DNA of 24,102 nucleotides, from assembly GCA_041581055.1 (NCBI GenBank), contig JBFGCT010000047.1:1-24102 (forward strand), given 5' to 3'. Below are positions 7,008 through 13,295 of the stretch, piece by piece. The DNA is from JBFGCT01 sp041581055 (GTDB lineage: Bacteria; Actinomycetota; Acidimicrobiia; Acidimicrobiales; Ilumatobacteraceae). The position numbers and the translations under genes are program-made. Below the pieces are notes generated by a model. The model was given only the letters and a program-made list of their open reading frames with translations, was not told the origin of the DNA and did no database searches. The stretch's first letter is position 1, and every line of letters starts with the position of its first letter.

Positions 7008-7322
7008 CTACCCGTCGATCCGGGCGAACCGCCCGGTCGGGGCGGCGACGACCCGGCCGTCGCGGACGACGACGTCCTCCGCGGACAGGAGCCGTGTCTG
7101 CAGCGTCGGGTTGCCGGCGACCAGCCGTCCGGCGGCGTTGACGACCCGCCACCACGGCACGTCGGCGTCGGTGGTGGCGAGGATCCGGCCGACCAGGCGG
7201 GAGTGCTTCGGGTACCCCGCCACGTCGGCGACGTCGCCGTAGGTCGTGACCTCGCCCTCGCGGAGCGACATCAACACGTCGATGATCCGGCGCTCGCGCT
7301 CGGCGGCCGGGTCGGTGCTCAC
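7008..7322 (-). CDS. Alkyltransferase-like (ATL) DNA-binding protein, MGMT family
   Basis: A 104-residue protein matching the DNA-binding domain of O6-alkylguanine-DNA alkyltransferase: a helix with GEVTTYGDVADVAGYP, then SRLVGRIL, then the active-site loop. The catalytic Pro-Cys-His-Arg is replaced by Pro56-Trp57-Trp58-Arg59, so it cannot accept an alkyl group. ATL proteins with Trp at that place bind alkylated guanine and flag it for nucleotide excision repair; that role is inferred here. The start is GTG at 7322, which overlaps the stop of a 14-codon mini-ORF (GTGA), so translation may depend on ribosomes arriving from the cold-shock-like gene upstream. Confidence 0.88.
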   Translation of the reverse strand: MSTDPAAERERRIIDVLMSLREGEVTTYGDVADVAGYPKHSRLVGRILATTDADVPWWRVVNAAGRLVAGNPTLQTRLLSAEDVVVRDGRVVAAPTGRFARIDG

Positions 7323-7363
7323 GGCGCTCGAGGCGGCAACACGGACGTCACAGCGGCGCTCAT
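7319..7363 (-). CDS. 14-codon mini-ORF linking to the ATL gene
   Basis: ATG at 7363-7361 opens the 14-residue frame MSAAVTSVLPPRAP, whose TGA (7321-7319) overlaps the GTG of the alkyltransferase-like gene. Its ATG overlaps the stop of the mini-ORF before it (ATGA). It has no protein-family resemblance. The likely role, if any, is to carry terminating ribosomes across the gap. Expression is not shown. Confidence 0.35.
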   Translation of the reverse strand: MSAAVTSVLPPRAP

Positions 7364-7488
7364 GACGTGATCTTCCCCGCCTCGTACCGGCCGAACTTGG
7401 GCAGCGGCTCGAACGTGACCGCGGCGCTCATGACGTGATTTTCCCCGCCTCGTACCGGCCGAACTTGGGCAGCGGCTCGAACGTGACC
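7353..7488. repeat. 68-bp tandem duplication of the end of the cold-shock-like gene
   Basis: Sequence 7353-7420 is repeated at 7421-7488 with one mismatch (C7372 against T7440), which is synonymous for lysine (AAG/AAA) on the minus strand. The unit covers the last 19 codons of the cold-shock-like gene, its stop and the following ATGAGCGCC. At 68 bp it is not a multiple of three, yet the overlapping ATGA restarts translation in the right frame for the second copy. Confidence 0.95.
7360..7431 (-). CDS. 23-codon mini-ORF, duplicated C-terminus of the cold-shock-like protein
   Basis: ATG at 7431-7429 overlaps the TGA of the cold-shock-like gene (ATGA) and opens 23 codons: MSAA followed by a 19-residue copy (VTFEPLPKFGRYEAGKITS) identical to that protein's C-terminus. 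Its stop (7362-7360) overlaps the ATG of the next mini-ORF. It arose from the 68-bp tandem duplication. Too short to fold alone; it may be a translated relic or a coupling element. Confidence 0.4.
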   Translation of the reverse strand: MSAAVTFEPLPKFGRYEAGKITS

Positions 7489-7640
7489 GCCGCGCCGACG
7501 TCGATCTGGCGGGAGCCGTCGGCGATTTCGACGCAGTGGAACCGGTGCTCGACGCCGTCGTCGGCGCGGATCGTTCCGAGGCCGGCGGCGCCGTCGAACG
7601 CGATGACGACGCCGCTGACGCGGGCGCCGGCGCCGCTCAC
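7428..7640 (-). CDS. Small cold-shock-domain-like protein
   Basis: A 70-residue protein with a single OB-fold of cold-shock type: VSGVVIAFDGAAGLGTI, then DDGVEHRFHCVEI, GSRQIDVGAAVTFEPL and a final strand GRYEAGKI. The RNP-1-like segment is degenerate compared with CspA (FDGAAGLGTI rather than KGFGFI), so nucleic-acid binding is plausible but not certain. The start is GTG at 7640, overlapping the hisG stop (GTGA), which implies coupling to hisG. The last 19 codons lie in a 68-bp tandem duplication, so a second copy of the C-terminus follows as a mini-ORF. Confidence 0.72.
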   Translation of the reverse strand: MSGAGARVSGVVIAFDGAAGLGTIRADDGVEHRFHCVEIADGSRQIDVGAAVTFEPLPKFGRYEAGKITS

Positions 7641-8509
7641 GGGACGATCTTGCTGATCGGCATCTCGACGAGATCGGTGGCCCCGGCCTCGCGCAGCGCC
7701 GGGATCACGAGGTTGATCGTCCGCTTCTCGACCACCGACTCGACCGCGAAGCCGCCGCCGGCGAGCGGCGACAGCGTCGGCGACTTCATCGAGGGCAGCT
7801 CGGCGAGCACCGCGTCCCTGGCCTCGTCGGTGACGTTGAGCTTGAGCAGCACCTTCCCCCGGGCGTCGAGCACGCCGTTGAGCAGGGTCATGATCTGGTC
7901 CATCGCCTTGCGCTTGACCGGATCCTCGACCGCCGCCGGGTTGGCGATGACCTCGGTGTAGCTGCTCATGATCGTGTCGATGACCTTCAGCCCGGCGGCC
8001 CGCAGCGCCCGGCCGGTCTCGGTGATCTCGACCACGCAGTCGGCGATGTCGGGGATCTTCGCCTCGGTCGCGCCGTACGACATCCGGACCCGCGCCCGGA
8101 CGCCGCGCTCGGCGAAGAAACGCTTCGTGATCTCGGGGTACTCGGACTGGACACGGACGCCGGCCGGCAGGTCCTCGACGCGGTCGACCGGCGAGTCGCC
8201 GGCGACGGCCACCACCAATCGGATCGGGTTGCCGCTGGCCTTGGAGTACTTCAGTTCCCCGAGGGTCTCGACCGTCGTCCCCGTCTCCTCGACCCAGTCC
8301 CGTCCGGTGATCCCGAGGTCGAACAGCCCCTCCTCGACATAGGACGGGATCTCCTGCGGCCGGAGGATGCGCACCGACTCGATCCGGGGGTCGTCGATCG
8401 CCGCCTGGTAGTCGACCTTCGACGAGCGGATCACCGGCAGGTCGGCGGCGTCGAACAGTTCGAGCGTCGCCTTCTCCAACGACCCTTTCGGCAAGACGAT
8501 GCGCAGCAC
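7637..8509 (-). CDS. hisG: ATP phosphoribosyltransferase, long form
   Basis: First enzyme of histidine synthesis; joins ATP and PRPP to give phosphoribosyl-ATP. The 290 residues begin VLRIVLPKGSLEKATLELF. The PRPP-binding loop region is VVEITETGRALRAAGL. A C-terminal regulatory ACT-like domain (LLKLNVTDEARDAVLAELPSMKSPTLSPL ... INLVIPALREAGATDLVEMPISKIVP) marks the long, histidine-inhibited form that needs no HisZ. GTG at 8509 is chosen because the family start follows at once and a TAGCCT -10 lies seven nucleotides upstream, suggesting a leaderless message. No hisE or other his gene is present; instead a cold-shock-like and an alkyltransferase-like gene follow. Confidence 0.97.
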   Translation of the reverse strand: MLRIVLPKGSLEKATLELFDAADLPVIRSSKVDYQAAIDDPRIESVRILRPQEIPSYVEEGLFDLGITGRDWVEETGTTVETLGELKYSKASGNPIRLVVAVAGDSPVDRVEDLPAGVRVQSEYPEITKRFFAERGVRARVRMSYGATEAKIPDIADCVVEITETGRALRAAGLKVIDTIMSSYTEVIANPAAVEDPVKRKAMDQIMTLLNGVLDARGKVLLKLNVTDEARDAVLAELPSMKSPTLSPLAGGGFAVESVVEKRTINLVIPALREAGATDLVEMPISKIVP

Positions 8510-8516
8510 GTCGGCG

Positions 8517-8522
8517 AGGCTA
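8517..8522 (-). promoter_or_regulatory. -10 element for leaderless hisG
   Basis: On the minus strand TAGCCT (8522-8517) is followed by seven nucleotides and the hisG GTG at 8509. It fits TANNNT, and no Shine-Dalgarno precedes the start. The rest of 8510-8690 holds no gene, only the long stem-loop at 8624-8675. Confidence 0.45.
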
Positions 8523-8623
8523 CCGGCGACCCCCGCCGACCTCGCCCGCCCGGGCGGGCGCCGGCTGGATCGGGCCCGGCGCCGTCCACCAGGGCGCACA
8601 CCACGCGAACAGGCGCCCCTCGT

Positions 8624-8675
8624 CGTTTGCGTCGCGAAATCGGAGACCCGTCTCACCACAATCGCGACGCAAACG
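8624..8675 (-). terminator. 14-bp stem-loop after the MogA/MoaB-like gene
   Basis: CGTTTGCGTCGCGA (8624-8637) and TCGCGACGCAAACG (8662-8675) are perfectly complementary around a 24-nt loop, which itself holds a small inverted repeat GAGAC/GTCTC. It starts 15 bp beyond the stop of the MogA/MoaB-like gene and lies well upstream of hisG, a terminator position. There is no T-tract. The layout (14-bp stem, ~20-nt loop, TTTG near the outer arm) resembles the palindromic repeats at the window edges. Confidence 0.6.
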
Positions 8676-8690
8676 GTGGGTGACGCGCCG

Positions 8691-9179
8691 TCAGTGGCTG
8701 TGGTCGGTGTCGTGGAGGAGGCGGAGGGCGTGGGGCAGGACGTCGATGACCGCGTCGAGCTGCTCGACGCAGCCCTTGGTGCTGCCGGGCGTGTTGACGA
8801 CAATCGCCTGGCCGCGGACGCCGGCGATGCCGCGGGACAACCGGCCGAGCGGGTTGCACAGCCGCATCGCCTCGGCCAGCCCCGGCGCCTCGCGCTCGAC
8901 GACCTCCCGGGTGCCCTCAGGCGTCTGGTCCCGGGGGGCGAAGCCGGTGCCGCCGGTCGTCACGACGAGTCCGGCGAAGGCCTGGGTCATCTCGATCAGC
9001 GCCGTCGCCACGGCGTCGCTCCCGTCGGCGGTCACGCGATGGTCGACGACGTCGAACCCGGCGGCCGCCAGGCGGGCGACGAGCGCCGCGCCGCTCTTGT
9101 CCTCGCGCACGCCGTGCGCCACGCCGTCGCTGACCGTCAGCACCTTCGCCGCCGGGGCCGGGGCTTCCTCCTCGCTCAT
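8691..9179 (-). CDS. MogA/MoaB-family molybdopterin-binding protein
   Basis: A 162-residue protein of the MogA/MoaB fold, which in molybdenum cofactor synthesis adenylylates or binds molybdopterin. The family segments are clear: VLTVSDGVAHG, LVVTTGGTGFAPRDQTPEGTREVV and LSRGIAGVRGQAIVVNTPGSTKGC. The ATG at 9179 overlaps the rsmB stop (ATGA), so it is probably coupled to the def-fmt-rsmB operon. No other molybdenum cofactor gene is nearby. MogA and MoaB cannot be separated by sequence inspection alone. Confidence 0.85.
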   Translation of the reverse strand: MSEEEAPAPAAKVLTVSDGVAHGVREDKSGAALVARLAAAGFDVVDHRVTADGSDAVATALIEMTQAFAGLVVTTGGTGFAPRDQTPEGTREVVEREAPGLAEAMRLCNPLGRLSRGIAGVRGQAIVVNTPGSTKGCVEQLDAVIDVLPHALRLLHDTDHSH

Positions 9180-10285
9180 GACCGCCGACGGTACCGAATC
9201 AGCGTCATGCCGTCGGTGTCCGCGTCCTGTGGCAGCACCCGCCAGCCCTGGCCGCACGGCCGCCACGCCCCGACCGGCGGCGGCGCGGTCTCGACGTCGA
9301 AGCCGTCGGGCGTCGGGTGGTCGATCGACTCGGCAGCCGTCATCGTGCACACGCTGTAGACGAGCCGGCCACCGGGCCGCACCAGGTCGGCCGACGCGGC
9401 GAGCAACCGGCGCTGCAGCTCGGCCAGCTCGTCGACGTCGGCCGCCGTGATCCGCCAGCGGGCGTCGGCCCGCCGCCGGAGCGCGCCGAGGCCAGAGCAC
9501 GGGGCGTCGACGAGGACGGCGTCGAACGAGCCGCCGGCGAACGGCGGCGCGCCGGCGTCGGCGGCCACGACGGGCACGGCCAGCCCGAGCCGGTCGACGT
9601 TCTCCCGCACGATGCGCGCCCGGCTGAGCCGGCGGTCGGCGGCGACGACCAGCGCGCCGGCCGACGCCATCGCCGTCGACTTGCCGCCCGGCGCGGCGCA
9701 GACGTCGAGCACGAGCTCCCCCGACGCGGCCCCGACCGCCGCCGCCACCCACTGCGACGACTCGTCCTGGACGTACCCGTCGTCGCGCACGGTCACCGGC
9801 GGCGCGTCGTTCATCCGCTCCAACGCCCCGACCGCGTCGGCGCCGAGCTCGGCCCGCAACCGCTCGGCGATCCAGTCGGGATAGCTCAGCCGGGCGGCGT
9901 CGGACGGCCAGGTCATGGCCTCGATCGGCGCTCCGGCGACCTTGCGCAGCACGGCGTTGACGAAGCCGCGGGTGCGGCGAGGCGCGACCCCGACCGTCTC
10001 GCTGACCGCGGCGTGCGGCGGGACGCCGGCGAACGCCAGTTGGTACGCGCCGAGCCGCAGCAGCGTGCGGGTCGCGGCGTCGGGCGGCGTGGCGATGAAG
10101 CGGTCGACGAGGGCGTCGCAGGCGCGGCGCATCCGCGTCGTGCCGTAGACCAGCTCGGTGACGAAGCGCCGGTCGGCCGGGCTCAGCCCTGACGATTCGA
10201 GCGCCGGCCCGAGCGCGAGGTTGGCGTAGGCGCCGTCGGCCTCGATCCGGCGCAGGACGTTGAACGCGACCCGGCGCGCGTTCAC
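9176..10285 (-). CDS. rsmB: 16S rRNA (cytosine-C5) methyltransferase, RsmB/Sun family
   Basis: A 369-residue, two-domain enzyme. The N-terminal ~130 residues (NVLRRIEADGAYANLAL ... RTLLRLGAYQLAF ... RGFVNAVLRKV) are the NusB-like RNA-binding domain. The C-terminal SAM domain carries QDESSQWVAAAV, LDVCAAPGGKSTAMAS (motif I), VLVDAPCSGLGALRR (motif IV with a catalytic-region Cys) and VYSVCTM (motif VI Cys). It is shorter than the usual ~430-450 residues. The GTG at 10285 overlaps the fmt stop (GTGA). The fmt-rsmB order is common in actinobacteria. The frame is open far upstream, but those codons lie in fmt. Confidence 0.93.
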   Translation of the reverse strand: MNARRVAFNVLRRIEADGAYANLALGPALESSGLSPADRRFVTELVYGTTRMRRACDALVDRFIATPPDAATRTLLRLGAYQLAFAGVPPHAAVSETVGVAPRRTRGFVNAVLRKVAGAPIEAMTWPSDAARLSYPDWIAERLRAELGADAVGALERMNDAPPVTVRDDGYVQDESSQWVAAAVGAASGELVLDVCAAPGGKSTAMASAGALVVAADRRLSRARIVRENVDRLGLAVPVVAADAGAPPFAGGSFDAVLVDAPCSGLGALRRRADARWRITAADVDELAELQRRLLAASADLVRPGGRLVYSVCTMTAAESIDHPTPDGFDVETAPPPVGAWRPCGQGWRVLPQDADTDGMTLIRYRRRS

Positions 10286-11115
10286 AGGTCGCCGAACAGC
10301 TCGTCGGGGCGGGGCCGGGCGCCGTTGCGCCACGCGTCGAACGGCATCGGCGCCTTGCCCTCCGGTTGGACGACCGTCGGGCGCAGTCGGCCCTCGGCGA
10401 GCTCGGCCCCGAGCAGCTTCAGCCGCTTGCCGCGAAACGTCGTCCACGCGCCGCCGACGCGCACGCGGCGGTGGATCGCGGCCGGTGGTTCGTCCCAGTC
10501 GATCTCGAAGTCGGCGGCGCCGAGCTTGGCGGCGTACGTCGACTCGCCGGCCTGCGGGACCGCGGTGTCGATCCACTCCTCGACCGGCGCGCGCAACGTC
10601 TCGACGAGCAGCTCGGTCCCGATGTCGACCAGCGCCGCCCGCAGCTCGTCGGCGGTCGTCTCGGGGCCGATCGGAACCTCCCGGCGGGCGTAGACGCCGC
10701 CGGTGTCGAGCCCTTCCTCCAGGCGCATGACACAGACGCCGGTCACGGCGTCGCCGGCGAGGATCGCCCGCTCGACGGGCGCCGCGCCGCGCCACCGCGG
10801 CAGGAGCGAGAAGTGCAGGTTGACCATCGGGACGACGTCGAGCACGTGGGGCTTGATGATCTGGCCGAAGGCCACGACGACACCCAGCTCGGCGCGGTCG
10901 TCCTCGACCGCCGGCAGCACGTCGTCGACGTCGTGCGACACCCGCAGGCCGAGCTCCAGCGCGGCCGCCTTGACAGGGCTCGGCGAGCGCTCCGTGCCGC
11001 GCCCCCGGCGCTTGTCGGCGCCCGTGACGACGAGGACGACGTCGTGGCCGTCCGCGACGAGCGCCCGCAGCGGCGGCACGGCCGTGTCCGGCGTGCCGAG
11101 GTAGACCAGCCTCAT
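10282..11115 (-). CDS. fmt: Methionyl-tRNA formyltransferase
   Basis: A 277-residue enzyme that formylates Met on initiator tRNA using 10-formyl-THF. MRLVYLGTPDTAVPPLRAL opens the Rossmann-type domain. The catalytic triad is visible as Asn99 and His101 in NLHFSLLPRWRGAAPVERA and Asp137 in GLDTGG. The C-terminal OB-like domain (FEIDWDEPPAAIHRRVR) is present but short, so the protein is ~30 residues below the usual length. The ATG at 11115 lies nine nucleotides after the def stop; def and fmt are functional partners, as def removes the formyl group that fmt adds. Confidence 0.96.
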   Translation of the reverse strand: MRLVYLGTPDTAVPPLRALVADGHDVVLVVTGADKRRGRGTERSPSPVKAAALELGLRVSHDVDDVLPAVEDDRAELGVVVAFGQIIKPHVLDVVPMVNLHFSLLPRWRGAAPVERAILAGDAVTGVCVMRLEEGLDTGGVYARREVPIGPETTADELRAALVDIGTELLVETLRAPVEEWIDTAVPQAGESTYAAKLGAADFEIDWDEPPAAIHRRVRVGGAWTTFRGKRLKLLGAELAEGRLRPTVVQPEGKAPMPFDAWRNGARPRPDELFGDL

Positions 11116-11124
11116 CGCGATGGG

Positions 11125-11664
11125 TCAGCCGAGGCCGAGGCGGCGGCGCATCGGGCGCGGCGCCTCGGCGGCGGCCGCCTGCTCTTCGAGCCGGCGGTAC
11201 TCGGTGAGGGCCTCTTTGCGCTGCTCGGCCGTCATCCGATCGAACATCAGCACGCCCTGGAGGTGGTCGATCTCGTGCTGGAACATCCGCGCCTCGAGCT
11301 CGTCGGCCTCGATCTCGACGATCTCGCCCTCCAGGTTGACCCCTCGGACGAGCACCAGCTTGGGCCGCAGCATCTCGACGTACAGCCCCGGGATCGAGAG
11401 ACACCCCTCGTCATACACCCACTCCCCGTCGGACTCGACGATCTCGGGGTTGACGATCGCCAGCGGGTCCTCGCCGAAGTCCCAGACGACGACCTGCTTC
11501 TGAACGCCGATCTGCGGCGCGGCGAGCGCCAGGCCGTTGCTCGACTCGACCAGCGTCTCGAACATGCTGTCGACGAGCCGGACCACCTTGCCGTCGATGT
11601 CCTCGACGGGCGCGGCCTTCGACTTCAGAACCGGGTCGCCGTAGGTGCGGATCTTGTACGACAT
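11125..11664 (-). CDS. def: Peptide deformylase
   Basis: A 179-residue metalloprotease that removes the formyl group from nascent proteins. Its three motifs are present: GLALAAPQIG (44-53), EGCLS with metal ligand Cys88, and QHEIDH with ligands His130 and His134 and catalytic Glu131. A charged C-terminal tail of ~30 residues (RKEALTEYRRLEEQ ... RPMRRRLGLG) follows. The ATG at 11664 is supported by a TAGCCT -10 eight nucleotides upstream; no Shine-Dalgarno is present, so the transcript is probably near-leaderless. It diverges from the RsmC-like gene and leads def-fmt-rsmB-mog. Confidence 0.97.
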   Translation of the reverse strand: MSYKIRTYGDPVLKSKAAPVEDIDGKVVRLVDSMFETLVESSNGLALAAPQIGVQKQVVVWDFGEDPLAIVNPEIVESDGEWVYDEGCLSIPGLYVEMLRPKLVLVRGVNLEGEIVEIEADELEARMFQHEIDHLQGVLMFDRMTAEQRKEALTEYRRLEEQAAAAEAPRPMRRRLGLG

Positions 11665-11672
11665 TGCGTGCC

Positions 11673-11678
11673 AGGCTA
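11673..11678 (-). promoter_or_regulatory. -10 element for near-leaderless def
   Basis: TAGCCT on the minus strand (11678-11673) is separated by eight nucleotides from the def ATG. The hexamer is the same as the one before hisG. It lies in the 20-bp gap between the divergent def and methyltransferase genes. Confidence 0.45.
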
Positions 11679-11684
11679 CGGGCC

Positions 11685-12311
11685 GTGGCCCATGACCGGA
11701 CCGATCACTACTTCGGCGAGGACCCGACGGTCGACTCCGACCCGTCGACCGTCGACGTGACGCTGCCGGACACCGCCTTCGTGATGGAGACCGACCGCGG
11801 CGTGTTCAGCCGCGGCCACCTCGACCACGGAACGTCGCTGCTGCTGCGGGCGTCCCTCCCGCTCGCCGCGCACGGCGACCTCCTCGACCTCGGCTGCGGT
11901 GCCGGCCCGATCGCGCTGACGATGGCCCGCCGCGCGCCGGCCGCCACCGTCTGGGCGATCGACGTCAACGACCGGGCCCGCTCGCTCTGCGCCCGCAACG
12001 CAGAGCGCAACGGCATCGCCAACATCCGGGTCTGCCACCCCGACGACGTCTCCGCCGAGGTGCGGTTCGCGACGATCTGGTCCAACCCGCCGATCCGCAT
12101 CGGCAAGGCCGCGCTGCACGACCTGCTCGCCACGTGGCTCGGTCGGCTGACACCCGACGGGTCCGCCGCCCTCGTCGTGCAGAAGCACCTCGGCGCCGAC
12201 TCGCTGCAACGCTGGTTGGCCGCGACCGGGTTCCCGACCGACCGGGTCGCGTCCAAGTCCGGCTTCCGTCTGCTCACCGTGACCGCCAGTTCGCCGTGGG
12301 GCGATTCGTGA
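11685..12311 (+). CDS. RsmC-like class I SAM methyltransferase
   Basis: A 208-residue single-domain methyltransferase. The N-terminal segment FSRGHLDHGTSLLLRASLP is followed by motif I LLDLGCGAGPIALTMA, then AIDVN and the SNPPI catalytic motif, as in RsmC/RlmG enzymes that methylate guanine N2 in rRNA. It lacks the extra N-terminal domain of E. coli RsmC (~340 residues). GTG at 11685 is preferred because a TTG at 11664 would overlap the divergent def start codon. This is the only plus-strand gene between 7000 and the right edge, lying between def and the minus-strand unknown cassette, on which it converges with a 21-bp gap and no hairpin. The substrate is uncertain. Confidence 0.82.
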   Translation: MAHDRTDHYFGEDPTVDSDPSTVDVTLPDTAFVMETDRGVFSRGHLDHGTSLLLRASLPLAAHGDLLDLGCGAGPIALTMARRAPAATVWAIDVNDRARSLCARNAERNGIANIRVCHPDDVSAEVRFATIWSNPPIRIGKAALHDLLATWLGRLTPDGSAALVVQKHLGADSLQRWLAATGFPTDRVASKSGFRLLTVTASSPWGDS

Positions 12312-12332
12312 CCGGACGAAAGCGGCGGCGCG

Positions 12333-12971
12333 CTACTTGATCGAGTCGCCGAGGGTGGTCACCGCCTGCTTCAGCACCTCGTGTCCGACCGTGTCGATGA
12401 TCAGGACCCCGAGCACGATCCGCTTCGCCTCAAGACTCATCGCTGATCCGTCGAGCGCCCCCACCGCGGTGTTGAGGTCGATCGCCTCCTGCGCGGCGAC
12501 ATTGGCTGCCGCGGCGAGGCACGTCGAGACCAGCGCCGACTTCGCCTTGTCGAAGTCGACGCCCGTCATCGTTACCCCGACCACTCTCAGACGCTCGCTG
12601 GCCTGGTCGCGGTCGACCGACCGGTCGGCGGCTCCGAGCAAGCTGGTCAGCACGAGGCTCGGGCCCATGCCGACGTTGTCGTCGCCGACCTTGAAGATGA
12701 ACAGGCTCGACCGGAAGAGCACCGCCGCGCCGAGGCCGGCGACGAGCACCTGCGTCGCGCGCAGCGACCCGCCTGACTGGCCGAAGTCCCACTCGAATTG
12801 GTCGATCAACACCAGCGCCAGGACGGAGGCCGACGCGTTGACGGTCACATAGGCCCACGCGGCCCCGCGCCGAAACGTCCGCATCGGCCGATCGCGATAG
12901 CGGGAGAGCAACTCGGCGATGCCGAGCAGGCCGCCGAGCAACCCGGCGAGGATGAAGTTGAACCAGTGCAC
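12333..12971 (-). CDS. Hypothetical membrane protein of the two-gene cassette
   Basis: A 212-residue protein I do not recognise. Three hydrophobic stretches could span the membrane: about 3-23 (FILAGLLGGLLGIAELL), 37-57 and 72-93 (TQVLVAGLGAAVLF). A basic loop (RYRDRPMRTFRRG) between the first two suggests that loop is cytoplasmic. The C-terminal ~110 residues are soluble, mostly helical and alanine-rich. The start is GTG at 12971, 15 nt after the stop of the small acidic protein, so the two are probably one operon. Base composition looks less GC-rich than the flanks. No signal peptide cleavage site or enzymatic motif is evident. Confidence 0.65.
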   Translation of the reverse strand: MHWFNFILAGLLGGLLGIAELLSRYRDRPMRTFRRGAAWAYVTVNASASVLALVLIDQFEWDFGQSGGSLRATQVLVAGLGAAVLFRSSLFIFKVGDDNVGMGPSLVLTSLLGAADRSVDRDQASERLRVVGVTMTGVDFDKAKSALVSTCLAAAANVAAQEAIDLNTAVGALDGSAMSLEAKRIVLGVLIIDTVGHEVLKQAVTTLGDSIK

Positions 12972-12986
12972 AGCGCGAGGCGCGGC

Positions 12987-13226
12987 CTACGAGGCGCGCT
13001 TGCGCTTGGCGACCCGCCGCAGCGCCGTGCGAACCTCTTCGTCGTCGATCGACGCCCCCAACACCGAAGCCGCCTGTTGCACCTTCTCGTCGATCTCGGC
13101 CTCTTCAGCGTCGTCGGACACCGCGTCGTCGGACACCGCGTCGTCCGCATCGCCGGGCAAGATCACCGCACGCTCCGGGTCCTTGCCGGTGAGGTACGCC
13201 GTGACGGCCTTGGAAGCCTGTTTCAT
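12987..13226 (-). CDS. Hypothetical small acidic protein of the two-gene cassette
   Basis: A 79-residue protein of unknown family: a short N-terminal helix (MKQASKAVTAYL), an acidic linker with a duplicated AVSDD unit, then a predicted helical end (EKVQQAASVLGASIDDEEVRTALRRVAKRK) with a basic tail. AAAGG lies eight nucleotides before the ATG at 13226, supporting the start. A TAAGAT -10-like hexamer lies at 13259-13254, so the pair with the membrane protein may have its own promoter downstream of priA. A soluble partner of that membrane protein is one possibility. Confidence 0.65.
   Translation of the reverse strand: MKQASKAVTAYLTGKDPERAVILPGDADDAVSDDAVSDDAEEAEIDEKVQQAASVLGASIDDEEVRTALRRVAKRKRAS
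13111..13140. repeat. 15-bp tandem repeat in the small acidic gene
   Basis: TCGTCGGACACCGCG occurs twice in succession (13111-13125 and 13126-13140) and begins a third time. It encodes the duplicated five-residue acidic unit AVSDD on the minus strand and keeps the frame. Confidence 0.85.
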
Positions 13227-13253
13227 TCGCAGCCCTTTCTCGATTCGGCCGTC

Positions 13254-13259
13254 ATCTTA
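13254..13259 (-). promoter_or_regulatory. Possible -10 element of the two-gene cassette
   Basis: TAAGAT on the minus strand (13259-13254) lies 27 nt before the ATG at 13226, leaving room for a short leader with the AAAGG ribosome-binding site. No good -35 is visible 16-18 nt upstream. Confidence 0.4.
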
Positions 13260-13295
13260 CTGGATATCGGCCGATCGATCTCGCTTGGTCGAGCA

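Noticed and set aside
11664..11684. TTG at 11664 as the start of the RsmC-like gene.
   Set aside because: It would overlap the def start codon and adds residues without family resemblance; GTG at 11685 is simpler.
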